Of a stretch of 64,000 nt of DNA, positions 24,449-32,167 are shown piece after piece. This DNA is from Microbacterium thalli (GTDB lineage Bacteria; Actinomycetota; Actinomycetes; Actinomycetales; Microbacteriaceae): positions 186,001 through 250,000 of the forward strand of contig NZ_JAQZCH010000001.1 in NCBI RefSeq assembly GCF_028737325.1, read 5' to 3'. Below the pieces are notes generated by a model. It worked only from the letters and a program-made list of their open reading frames with translations, did no database searches and was not told the origin of the DNA. Position numbers and translations under genes: made by a program. Within the stretch, counting starts at the first letter, position 1. Every line of letters begins with the position of its first letter.

Positions 24449-25822
24449 GTGACGCGATCATCGGCCCCGCAGACAGCACTCATCATCGCGATCGCGTCGC
24501 TGGCGTCATCCGTCGCGTTCCTCGACAGCACCGTCGTGAACGTCGCTCTGCCGGCTATCGAACGCGAACTCGGCGGCGGACTGGCGACGCAGCAGTGGAC
24601 GGTCGACGCGTACCTGCTCACGCTGTCGTCACTCATCCTGCTCGCGGGCTCGGTCAGCGACGCTTACGGCCGACTGCTCGTGCTGCGCATCGGATTGATC
24701 GGATTCGGCGTCGCCTCGATCGCCGTCGGTCTCGCCGGCGATCCCCTGTTCCTCATCATCGCTCGGGCCGTCCAAGGCGCGGCGGGCGCGTTCCTCGTGC
24801 CGAGTTCCCTCGCCCTCATCACCTCACTGCTCTCCGGGCACGAGCGGTCCCGTGCCATCGGCACGTGGACCGCCTTCACGACGGGCGCGACGCTCGTCGG
24901 CCCATTGCTCGGCGGCATCTTCGTCGACCTGCTGTCGTGGCGCTACGCCTTCCTCATCAACGTCATCCCGGTCGCCGTGACGCTGTGGCTCGTCACGCGA
25001 CTGTCCGTTCGCGACGAACGCCGAGCCGACGCGGGCATCGACGTCCTCGGTGCGGCGATGTGCACGGCGGGTCTCGGCGGCATGGTCTTCGCGCTCATCG
25101 AGCAGCCGAACCTCGGCTGGTCCTCCCCCGCGATCTGGATGCCGCTGGCCGCGGGTGCCGCGCTGTTCGCGGCGTTCCTGGTGCGGCAGCGCACGGCGCG
25201 GCATCCGATCCTCCCCCTCGACCTGTTCCGCGCTCGCAACTACTGGACCGGCAACCTCAGCACGCTGTTCGTGTACGCCGCACTCTCGCTCAACGGCTTC
25301 GTCGTCGGCGTCTACCTGCAGGAGGGCGCGGGGCTCAGCGCCACGCTGGCGGGGCTCGCGTCCCTGCCGACGACGGTGCTGCTCATCGCGCTCAGTCCGT
25401 GGGCGGGGTCTCTCGCCGAGCGTCTCGGCGGGCGCCTGTTCATGACCGTCGGCCCCCTCGTCATGGCGGGTGGCGCGCTGATGCTGCTGCTCGTGGGTGA
25501 GGACTTCGACTACTGGTGGCAGGTGCTGCCCGGGCTGCTCGTCTTCGGTCTGGGACTGGCGGCGACCGTGTCGCCGCTCACCGCGACGATCCTCGGCGCG
25601 ATCGACGCCGACCGCTCGGGCATCGCCTCGGCGGTCAACAACGCCGTCGCCCGCGTCGCGGGGCTCGTGGTCATCGCGTTCCTCGCCCCGATCGTCGGCG
25701 GCACCCTCGACCTCGGAGGGTTCCACCGCGCCGCCATCGTCACCGCGGCACTGATGGCGCTGGGCGGACTCATCGCCTTCGCCGGCATCCGTCGCGTCCC
25801 CGAGCCGACGCCCGCCTCCTGA
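24449..25822 (+). CDS. MFS drug exporter, DHA2 (EmrB/QacA) type
   Basis: 457 residues, GTG start at 24449. The first helix carries the family signature AFLDSTVVNVALPAIERELG (DHA2 motif), followed by QWTVDAYLLTLSSLILLAGSVSDAYGR (motif A loop) and a motif C-like segment in helix 5 (TTGATLVGPLLGGIFVDLLSWRY). About 13-14 membrane helices can be counted. The family exports drugs, dyes or metabolites using the proton gradient. Substrate unknown. First chromosomal gene beyond the tRNA; convergent with the XRE regulator, with a shared hairpin between the stops. Confidence 0.88.
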   Translation: MTRSSAPQTALIIAIASLASSVAFLDSTVVNVALPAIERELGGGLATQQWTVDAYLLTLSSLILLAGSVSDAYGRLLVLRIGLIGFGVASIAVGLAGDPLFLIIARAVQGAAGAFLVPSSLALITSLLSGHERSRAIGTWTAFTTGATLVGPLLGGIFVDLLSWRYAFLINVIPVAVTLWLVTRLSVRDERRADAGIDVLGAAMCTAGLGGMVFALIEQPNLGWSSPAIWMPLAAGAALFAAFLVRQRTARHPILPLDLFRARNYWTGNLSTLFVYAALSLNGFVVGVYLQEGAGLSATLAGLASLPTTVLLIALSPWAGSLAERLGGRLFMTVGPLVMAGGALMLLLVGEDFDYWWQVLPGLLVFGLGLAATVSPLTATILGAIDADRSGIASAVNNAVARVAGLVVIAFLAPIVGGTLDLGGFHRAAIVTAALMALGGLIAFAGIRRVPEPTPAS

Positions 25823-25862
25823 GCCCCGCCCGGCACCGCCCGCGGAACCCGCCGCGGGGCTC
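25821..25862. terminator. Bidirectional hairpin between convergent genes
   Basis: GAGCCCCGC (25821-25829) pairs with GCGGGGCTC (25854-25862). The arms overlap both stop codons (MFS TGA at 25820-25822, regulator stop at 25861-25863), the expected place for a shared terminator of two convergent genes. Confidence 0.5.
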
Positions 25863-26712
25863 AGCCCGGATGACGCTCCGCGGCGAGCGGGCCGAGCACC
25901 GCCAGCATCCGCAGCTTCTCGGCGCCCGGGCTGCCCGGCTGCGGGGTCAGGGTGAGCAGTGCCTGCGAGCGGTCCTCGGTGAACAGCACCTGGCAGTCCA
26001 CCTCGATCTCGCCGACGGCGGGATGCAGCAGCACCTTGTGGTCGGCGAAGCGCTCGGCGACCTCTTCGAGGTCCCACAGCCGGGCGAACTCCGCGCTGCC
26101 CGCGCGCAGCTCGGCGATCAGCCGCGCCGCGCGTGATGCCGGCCCGGTCCGCCCCGCGACGACCCGCAGATTCGCGACGATCGCTCGGCTCTGACGATCG
26201 TGGTCCGACGCCGGGTACACCGCGCGCTCGGTCTCGGGACGCATGAACCAGCACCACGCACCGCTGCGCTCGGGTCCCGTGAGCGACTCGCGGGGACCGA
26301 ACAGCGCCCGGGCGAGGTCGTTCTGCGCGAGCGTCTCGTCGAGCTCCGAGACCACGAGCGCGGGGATGTCGTCCAAGCGGTCGAGCACACGCTGCAGCGC
26401 CGGCGCGACGTGGTCCGCCGATCCCGACACCTCGGGCGGCGTGTGCCCGGCCAGGCGGTGCAGGTGGTCGCGCTCGGCGCGTGAGAGCCGCAGCGCCCGC
26501 GTCAGCGATGCGAGCATCTGCGGGCTGGGCTGCGGCCCGCGCTCTTGCTCGAGCCGGGTGTAGTAGTCGACGCTCATGAGCGCGAGCTGCGCGACCTCTT
26601 CCCGACGCAGACCCGCCACCCGGCGGCGCACGCCCCCGGGCAGACCGACGTCCTCCGGGCGCAGGCGCTCACGGCGAGCGCGCAGGAAGCTGGCGAGAGC
26701 GGGTCTGTCCAC
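25861..26712 (-). CDS. XRE-family regulator with MmyB-like ligand-binding domain
   Basis: 283 residues from the GTG at 26712. N-terminal helix-turn-helix (LRREEVAQLALMSVDYYTRLEQERGPQPSP, residues ~37-66) followed by the MmyB-like/PAS-type domain common in actinobacteria (RVLDRLDDIPALVVSELDETLAQNDLARALFG...NLRVVAGR...FARLWDLEEVAERFADHK...HPAVGEIEVDCQVLF). These proteins usually control an adjacent, divergent dehydrogenase gene, in some cases by sensing a fatty acid or small ligand. The short-chain dehydrogenase at 26813 is divergent with a 100-base gap, fitting that pattern. Confidence 0.88.
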   Translation of the reverse strand: MDRPALASFLRARRERLRPEDVGLPGGVRRRVAGLRREEVAQLALMSVDYYTRLEQERGPQPSPQMLASLTRALRLSRAERDHLHRLAGHTPPEVSGSADHVAPALQRVLDRLDDIPALVVSELDETLAQNDLARALFGPRESLTGPERSGAWCWFMRPETERAVYPASDHDRQSRAIVANLRVVAGRTGPASRAARLIAELRAGSAEFARLWDLEEVAERFADHKVLLHPAVGEIEVDCQVLFTEDRSQALLTLTPQPGSPGAEKLRMLAVLGPLAAERHPG

Positions 26713-26812
26713 GCCCCCATCATGGCGGGACCGTGGCGGCGGAACCAGGGACCGCCGATCCCCCGATGAGCGCTGCCTGGAGCGGATCGGATGCCGCGAC
26801 GAGAGTCGTCGC

Positions 26813-27580
26813 ATGAACATCACCGATCGCACCATCTTCATCCCCGGAGCCACGAGCGGCATCGGACGCGCCCTCGCCCTCGCGTTCGCCGAACGCGGCA
26901 ACACCGTCATCGTCGGCGGCCGCCGCACCGAGCTGATCGACGAGCTGCGCCGGTCGCACCCCGCGATCGACGGGGTCGTCATCGACGTCGCGGACGCGGC
27001 ATCCGTCCAGCGCGCCGCCGACGAGGTGCTCGCCCGGCACCCCGACCTCGACACCGTCGTGGCGATGGCGGGCATCATGGCGGCGGAGGACTGGACCAGC
27101 CCCGCCGGGTTCCTGGCGAGCGCGGAGCGCACCGTCGAGACGAACCTGCTCGGACCCATCCGCCTCATCGGGGCCTTCATCGAGCATCTGCTGACGCGAC
27201 CCGACGCCACCATCGTCACCGTGTCGTCGGGGCTCGCGTTCACGCCGTTGCGCGTGACCCCGAGCTACAACGCGACGAAGGCCGCGATCCACATGCTCAG
27301 CGAGTCGCTGCGTCTGCAGTACGCCGGCACGTCGGTCGACATCGTCGAGCTCGTGCCTCCCGCGGTGCAGACCGACCTGCTGCCCGGCCACGCCGACAAC
27401 CCGCAGGCGCAGCCGCTCGACGCGTTCGTCGCCGAGGTGATGGGAATCCTCGAGCGCGACCCCGACGTGCGCGAGGTGCTCGTCGACCGTGTTCGGTTCC
27501 TGCGCCACGGCGAGGCACGGGGCGACTACGACGAGGTCGTGCGCGTGGTCAACGCGACCGATCCGCACGGTTCGCACTGA
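26813..27580 (+). CDS. Short-chain dehydrogenase/reductase
   Basis: 255 residues. Rossmann glycine motif PGATSGIG (residues ~10-17; the first Thr of the usual TGxxxGIG is Pro), NAG-type loop VAMAGIM, catalytic Ser in TVSSG and YxxxK as SYNATK. Resembles the DltE-like SDR branch. NAD(P)H-dependent oxidoreductase of unknown substrate; probable target of the divergent XRE/MmyB regulator. Confidence 0.87.
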   Translation: MNITDRTIFIPGATSGIGRALALAFAERGNTVIVGGRRTELIDELRRSHPAIDGVVIDVADAASVQRAADEVLARHPDLDTVVAMAGIMAAEDWTSPAGFLASAERTVETNLLGPIRLIGAFIEHLLTRPDATIVTVSSGLAFTPLRVTPSYNATKAAIHMLSESLRLQYAGTSVDIVELVPPAVQTDLLPGHADNPQAQPLDAFVAEVMGILERDPDVREVLVDRVRFLRHGEARGDYDEVVRVVNATDPHGSH

Positions 27581-27669
27581 CCCCGTGACGGAGCGTGCGT
27601 CGGACGCATCCGGCACACGCTCCGTCGGCGCTCTGGTGGCGCATAAGCGGTGCCTGCCAGACTGTCAGC

Positions 27670-28626
27670 ATGAGCGCGATCGAGAACTCCAAACTGACCG
27701 TCGTCGGCGCGGGTGCCGTCGGATCCAGCGTCGCCTACGCGTCCCTGATCCGTGGGTCGGCCCGTCACGTGGCCCTGTACGACATCGCCACCGAGAAGGC
27801 TGAAGCCGAGGTGCTCGACCTCGCGCACGGCGCGCAGTTCACCGGCTCGAGCGACATCATCGGCGGCTCCGACATCTCCGTGGCCGCGGGGTCGCACGTC
27901 GTCGTGATCACGGCGGGCGCGAAGCAGAAGCCGGGTCAGACCCGCACCGAGCTCGCCGGCGTGAACGCGAACATCATCGCCTCGATGATGCCGCAGCTGC
28001 TCGAGGTCGCCCCCGACGCCACGTACGTCATCGTCACGAACCCCTGCGACGTCCTCACGGTCCTCGCGCAGGAGGCGACCGGCCTGCCCGCCGAGCGCAT
28101 CTTCGCGTCGGGCACGGTGCTCGACACGTCGCGCCTGCGCTGGAAGATCGCCCGCCGCGCAGGCGTCTCGATCTCGAGCGTGCACGCCTACATCGTGGGC
28201 GAGCACGGCGACACCGAGTTCCCGCTGTGGTCGCACGCGACGATCGGCACGGTCCCGATCCTCGACTGGGTGCCCCTCGACGGCCAGCCCAAGTTCACCG
28301 CCGACGAGCTCGACCAGATCGCCGTCGACGTCCGTGACGCCGCGTACAAGGTCATCCAGGGCAAGGGTGCGACCAACTACGCGATCGGCCTGTCGAGCGC
28401 GCGCATCGTCGAGGCGATCCTCCGCGACGAGGATGCCGTGCTCCCCGTCTCCACGGTGCTGCACGACTTCCACGGCGTGGACGGCATGGCCCTGTCGGTC
28501 CCGTCGGTGGTCAACCGCCGCGGCGCGTTCCCGGTGCGCGAAGTCGAGTTCTCCGAGCGCGAGCTCGAGTTGTTCCAGCACTCCGCGAGCGCGTTGAGCG
28601 AGGTCGCGGCATCCCTGCGCCCCTGA
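27670..28626 (+). CDS. ldh: L-lactate dehydrogenase
   Basis: 318 residues. NAD-binding GAGAVGSS at the N-terminus, then the catalytic-loop region [13 protein letters not shown], ending in the substrate-binding arginines, NPCDVLT, and the LDH signature [12 protein letters not shown] with catalytic His. The Gln in [11 protein letters not shown] and the surrounding residues mark a lactate rather than malate dehydrogenase. Interconverts pyruvate and L-lactate with NADH. Own promoter region of 89 bases; monocistronic as far as can be seen. Confidence 0.95.
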   Translation: MSAIENSKLTVVGAGAVGSSVAYASLIRGSARHVALYDIATEKAEAEVLDLAHGAQFTGSSDIIGGSDISVAAGSHVVVITAGAKQKPGQTRTELAGVNANIIASMMPQLLEVAPDATYVIVTNPCDVLTVLAQEATGLPAERIFASGTVLDTSRLRWKIARRAGVSISSVHAYIVGEHGDTEFPLWSHATIGTVPILDWVPLDGQPKFTADELDQIAVDVRDAAYKVIQGKGATNYAIGLSSARIVEAILRDEDAVLPVSTVLHDFHGVDGMALSVPSVVNRRGAFPVREVEFSERELELFQHSASALSEVAASLRP

Positions 28627-28742
28627 TCGACCGCGGCGCTGCCACGTCCTGACACACGTCGGCTGTATCCGGTCCGTCGAGGTGTGCAGCCGCGCGTGCC
28701 GGCGCGGCGAGGGATGTCGGTGGTCCGACCTAACCTGGACGC

Positions 28743-30110
28743 ATGGCTTCCCGTCGCCCCTCCCCCACTACGGCCTTCCGCTGCACGGAGTGCGGCTGGA
28801 CGACCGCCAAGTGGGTCGGCCGGTGCGGTGAGTGCCAGCAGTGGGGCACGGTCGTCGAGGCCGCGACGCAGACCGGCATCACGACGAGCGTCACGGCGGT
28901 CAGCCCCGGTGCCGCACGGGCGGCGCGCCCCATCACCGAGATCGACACGAGCGAGGCGCCGCGCCGGTCGAGCGGCGTCGGCGAGTTCGACCGCGTGCTC
29001 GGTGGGGGCGTCGTGCCTGGCGCGGCGATCCTGCTGTCGGGAGAGCCCGGCGTCGGCAAGTCCACCCTGCTGCTCGAGGTCGCGGCCCAGTCGGCCCGAT
29101 CGGGACGCCGCGTCCTGTACGTCAGCGCCGAGGAGTCGCTGGGGCAGGTGCGCCTGCGCGCCGAGCGCACCGGTGCCCTGCATGACGCGCTGTACCTCGC
29201 GAGCGAGACCGACCTCGCGACGGTCCTCGGCCACATCGACGACGTGCAGCCCGAGTTGCTGATCGTCGACTCCGTGCAGACCGTGTCGTCCTCGCTGTCG
29301 GACGGCGTCGCCGGACAACCGAGCCAAGTGCGCGAGGTCGCGTCGACGCTCATCCGCGTCGCGAAAGAGCGGAACCTCCCCGTGCTGATCGTCGGGCATG
29401 TCACGAAGGACGGCTCGATCGCCGGTCCGCGCGTGCTCGAGCATCTGGTCGACGTCGTGTGCCAGTTCGAGGGCGATCGCCAGACGTCCCTGCGCTTCGT
29501 CCGAGCACTGAAGAACCGCTTCGGGCCCACCGACGAGGTCGGATGCTTCGACATGACCGGCGACGGCATCGCCGAGGTCCCCGACCCGAGCGCCCTCTTC
29601 CTCGGTCACGGCGACCCGGTGCCCGGCACGTGCGTGACGATCGCGCTCGAGGGGCGCCGCGCCCTGCCGGTCGAGGTGCAGGCTCTGACGCTGAAGACCG
29701 GCGCGCCCAATCCCCGGCGGGTCGTCAGCGGCGTCGACAGCGCCCGCGTCGCGATGATCCTCGCGGTGCTCGAGAAGCGCGGCGTCGCGGTCACGAGCGA
29801 TCAGGACGTCTACGTCTCGACGGTGGGCGGCGTGCGGCTGGTCGAACCGGCCGCCGACCTCGCCATCGCGATCGCGATCGCCGGCGCCGTCGGTGACCGC
29901 GCGGTCTCTCGGCAGGTCGCCGCGTTCGGCGAACTCAGCCTCGCCGGCGAGATCCGACCCGTGACCCAGTCGGCGCAGCGCCAGTCCGAGGCGAAGCGCA
30001 TGGGGTACCGCGCGGTCGTCGACGCGTCGTCGCGAACCATCGGCGGGGCCATGCGCGATCTGCAGGTGCGCCAGCCCCCGGCATCCCGCGAAGACGCCCC
30101 CGACTTCTGA
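28743..30110 (+). CDS. radA: DNA repair protein RadA (Sms)
   Basis: 455 residues. N-terminal zinc finger with Cys14, 17, 28 and 31 (CTECGWTTAKWVGRCGEC), RecA-like core with Walker A GEPGVGKST near residue 100, the RadA-specific KNRFG motif (LKNRFGPTDEVG), and a C-terminal Lon-protease-like domain (VYVSTVGGVRLVEPAADLAIA). It is a branch-migration helicase helping recombination repair. Length and motifs are complete. Confidence 0.96.
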   Translation: MASRRPSPTTAFRCTECGWTTAKWVGRCGECQQWGTVVEAATQTGITTSVTAVSPGAARAARPITEIDTSEAPRRSSGVGEFDRVLGGGVVPGAAILLSGEPGVGKSTLLLEVAAQSARSGRRVLYVSAEESLGQVRLRAERTGALHDALYLASETDLATVLGHIDDVQPELLIVDSVQTVSSSLSDGVAGQPSQVREVASTLIRVAKERNLPVLIVGHVTKDGSIAGPRVLEHLVDVVCQFEGDRQTSLRFVRALKNRFGPTDEVGCFDMTGDGIAEVPDPSALFLGHGDPVPGTCVTIALEGRRALPVEVQALTLKTGAPNPRRVVSGVDSARVAMILAVLEKRGVAVTSDQDVYVSTVGGVRLVEPAADLAIAIAIAGAVGDRAVSRQVAAFGELSLAGEIRPVTQSAQRQSEAKRMGYRAVVDASSRTIGGAMRDLQVRQPPASREDAPDF

Positions 30111-30179
30111 CCCCGAGGTCGGAGCGGCGACGCCGCCTCACCCCGCGAGGCCGCACCCCGCCGCGCTGCGCCGCGGGGG

Positions 30180-30587
30180 TCAGGCGTCGAGCGCGGCGAT
30201 CAGGTCGGCGGGTGCGGCCTGCATCGGGTGCGGGCCGGCGATGTCGAAGAACACCGTCGTGATGGCGGCCTCGTGGGCGCCGAGGAAGGCGCGCAGGCCG
30301 GCGGGCGACTGCAGGGCGACGTGCGCGGGCAGCGCCTCGGGCTTGTGCGCGGCGTCGCTGAACAGCAGCAGCGCGAGGTCACCGGTGTTGGGGTCGCGGT
30401 AGGTCCAGATCTCGCCGACGTCGCGCGGGTCGTCGCGGTTCCCGGGGCGCATGAGCGGCACCACGGTCGGCCCGTGGCGCAGCGCGAAGGCGAGGGCGGC
30501 CATGTCCTGCGTCTGCAGCGCGTCGGCCAGTTGCGGGTTGCGGAACTCGGGCAGGGGGTTCTTCGCTCCGCGCTTCTTTCCGGCCAT
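30180..30587 (-). CDS. Conserved small protein, SseB-like, unknown function
   Basis: 135 residues from the ATG at 30587 (an in-frame GTG directly before it is equally placed relative to the upstream GAG). Basic N-terminus AGKKRGAKNPLPEF, then an alternating pattern LADALQTQDMAALAFALRHGPTVVPLMRP and a beta-rich stretch EIWTYRDPNTGDLALLLFSDA, resembling SseB-family N-terminal domains, in which GDLALLLFSD is a common core. No catalytic residues are evident. Convergent with radA. Confidence 0.65.
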   Translation of the reverse strand: MAGKKRGAKNPLPEFRNPQLADALQTQDMAALAFALRHGPTVVPLMRPGNRDDPRDVGEIWTYRDPNTGDLALLLFSDAAHKPEALPAHVALQSPAGLRAFLGAHEAAITTVFFDIAGPHPMQAAPADLIAALDA

Positions 30588-30628
30588 CACCTCAGCCTAG
30601 AAGACGGCGAGCGCCCGGGGAACGAGAA

Positions 30629-30753
30629 GGGGCCCTCTCGGATTCTCCATTGGGGACTGAAGAAATCGAGAGGGCCCATCGCTCACCAGAGGTGGGGATC
30701 CGTGGTCGTTGCACTGGGGGGTTTCACGACACCCGCTGTGGGGGACAGCGGTG
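30629..30753. other. Intergenic stretch with two hairpins; possible small RNA or attenuator
   Basis: Between the small protein (start 30587) and the DUF-type protein (stop 30866) lie 278 bases without a gene. GGGCCCTCTCG (30630-30640) is the exact complement of CGAGAGGGCCC (30667-30677) around a 26-base loop, and a second hairpin, CCGCTGT/ACAGCGG, sits at 30733-30751. Both stems could act as a terminator for the minus-strand gene that ends at 30866 or as structure in a small RNA. No T-tract seen. Confidence 0.4.
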
Positions 30754-30865
30754 GGCCTCCGGGAGCTGACTCCAGCGTACGGGCGGCAGGGAGGCCTGTC
30801 GCCCTCGGCCCGGTGAGAAAAGTCTCACGCGAGCCGGCGACCCGCGACGCGCCGCACCGACGCGC

Positions 30866-31540
30866 TCAGCGCAGGACGAACTGACGGTCCTGCTGAGCGG
30901 CGAGGCCACCGATCTCGACGGCGAGGTTGAAGTATCCGGCGGGGGCAGCGGGGCGGTCGCTTCCGCAGCTGTCGACGGAGGACCGGGTGCGATCCCACGT
31001 GATCGGCGTCACGCTCGACACCGTCTGGCCGGGATCGATCTGCACGACCTGGTCGCTCGACTCGCTCTGACAATCGGTCGAGCGCCACCACACGTCGGGG
31101 CCGCTCGAGACCGTCAGCTTCTGCGTCGCGGTGCCGACGTTGAGCAGGCACGGCGCGTCGCCCGCGTTCGTCAGCGAGATCGACAGCTGCGGCAGCTCGC
31201 CCGCACCATAGGCATCCTTGTCGGTCACGGCCGACACCTGCACCGACTGGGCCGAGCACGGCTCGACCTCCGCGTCCTCCTCGGCGGGCGGACTGTCGGA
31301 TGCCGCGGGCTCGGCCGCCTCGGCGGACGGCGTTGCCGACGGCGATGCGGGCGCCGACGCGGCATCCGTCGTCTCCGTTAGGGCCGGGGTCGGTCCGCCC
31401 TGCGCGGCGGCGCCCTCCCAAGGTCGCCACAGGGCGAGGACGATCGCAGCGACGATCAGCAGCACGACGAGCAGCACCGCCAGGCGTCGCCGACGGTAGA
31501 CCGCGGGCGAGAGGCGGCGTCGGGGCGGCGTGTCGGTCAT
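30866..31540 (-). CDS. Membrane-anchored extracellular protein, unknown function
   Basis: 224 residues. Basic N-terminus, one helix (LAVLLVVLLIVAAIVLAL, residues ~20-38), an Ala/Pro/Ser/Glu-rich stalk (45-90), then a beta-sandwich-like domain with four Cys (EPCSAQ, APCLLN, TDCQSE, DSCGSD) that could form two disulfides. Similar small anchored domains are widespread in Microbacteriaceae, with no known role. The ATG at 31540 has no Shine-Dalgarno; a TACCCT six bases upstream suggests a leaderless transcript. Confidence 0.7.
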   Translation of the reverse strand: MTDTPPRRRLSPAVYRRRRLAVLLVVLLIVAAIVLALWRPWEGAAAQGGPTPALTETTDAASAPASPSATPSAEAAEPAASDSPPAEEDAEVEPCSAQSVQVSAVTDKDAYGAGELPQLSISLTNAGDAPCLLNVGTATQKLTVSSGPDVWWRSTDCQSESSDQVVQIDPGQTVSSVTPITWDRTRSSVDSCGSDRPAAPAGYFNLAVEIGGLAAQQDRQFVLR

Positions 31541-31585
31541 GACTAAAGGGTAGGCGGATGCCTCGGCACGGCCGGGTCGGCACGC

Positions 31586-32098
31586 CTACAGGTGCTTGAG
31601 CATGCGGGTGTTGCCCAGGGTGTTGGGCTTGACGTGGGCGAGGTCGAGGAATTCCGCGATGCCCTCGTCGGGGCTGCGCAGCAGCTGCGAGTACACGTCG
31701 GCGTCGACGACCTGCTCGCCGATGACCTCGAACCCGCGCCGAGCGAAGAAGTCCACCTCGAAGGTGAGGCAGAACAGCCGCGACAGGCCGAGCGCCCGGG
31801 CGCCCTCTTCGAGCCGGTCGACGATCGCGCCGCCCACGCCGCGGTGCAGCCACGCGTCGGTGACGATGAGGGTGCGCACCTCGCCCAGGTCCTCCCACAT
31901 GACGTGGAGGGCGCCGCAGCCGACGAGCTGACCGTCGGCCTCGGCGACGACGAACTCCTGCACCGACTCGAACAGCACGACGAGATCTTTGCCGAGCAGG
32001 ATCCGACGCTGCACCCACGGCTCGAGCATCTCGCGGATGCCGCGCACGTCATCGGCCCGGGCGGGACGGACGATGAACTCGGCAGCGGGGGAACTCAC
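31586..32098 (-). CDS. argA: ArgA-type amino-acid N-acetyltransferase (GNAT)
   Basis: 170 residues, a single GNAT domain like the short ArgA of Mycobacterium, which makes N-acetylglutamate for arginine synthesis. Visible features: VRPARADDVRGIREMLEPWVQRRILLGKD at the N-terminus, ALHVMWEDLGEVRTLIV, the acetyl-CoA loop HRGVGGAIVDRL (Q/RxxGxG/A type), and LTFEVDFFARRGFEVI. The classical two-domain ArgA is much longer; this is the compact actinobacterial form. Divergent from the ATP-grasp gene with 69 bases between starts. Confidence 0.82.
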   Translation of the reverse strand: MSSPAAEFIVRPARADDVRGIREMLEPWVQRRILLGKDLVVLFESVQEFVVAEADGQLVGCGALHVMWEDLGEVRTLIVTDAWLHRGVGGAIVDRLEEGARALGLSRLFCLTFEVDFFARRGFEVIGEQVVDADVYSQLLRSPDEGIAEFLDLAHVKPNTLGNTRMLKHL

Positions 32099-32167
32099 GG
32101 CTCCACGATAGTCCGCGCCGGTAGGGTTGCTTCAGCCCGAGATCCCACCCGCACGGGGAGTGCCGAC

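Noticed and set aside
24022..25500. Plus-strand frame running across tRNA-Ser (AVTVGFEPTVGGYPTQ...)
   Set aside because: It is the well-known false translation of a tRNA-Ser gene followed by a shadow of the MFS gene.
26720..27616. 298-residue frame antisense to the SDR gene
   Set aside because: Shadow of a gene with all SDR motifs; the antisense product is low-complexity.
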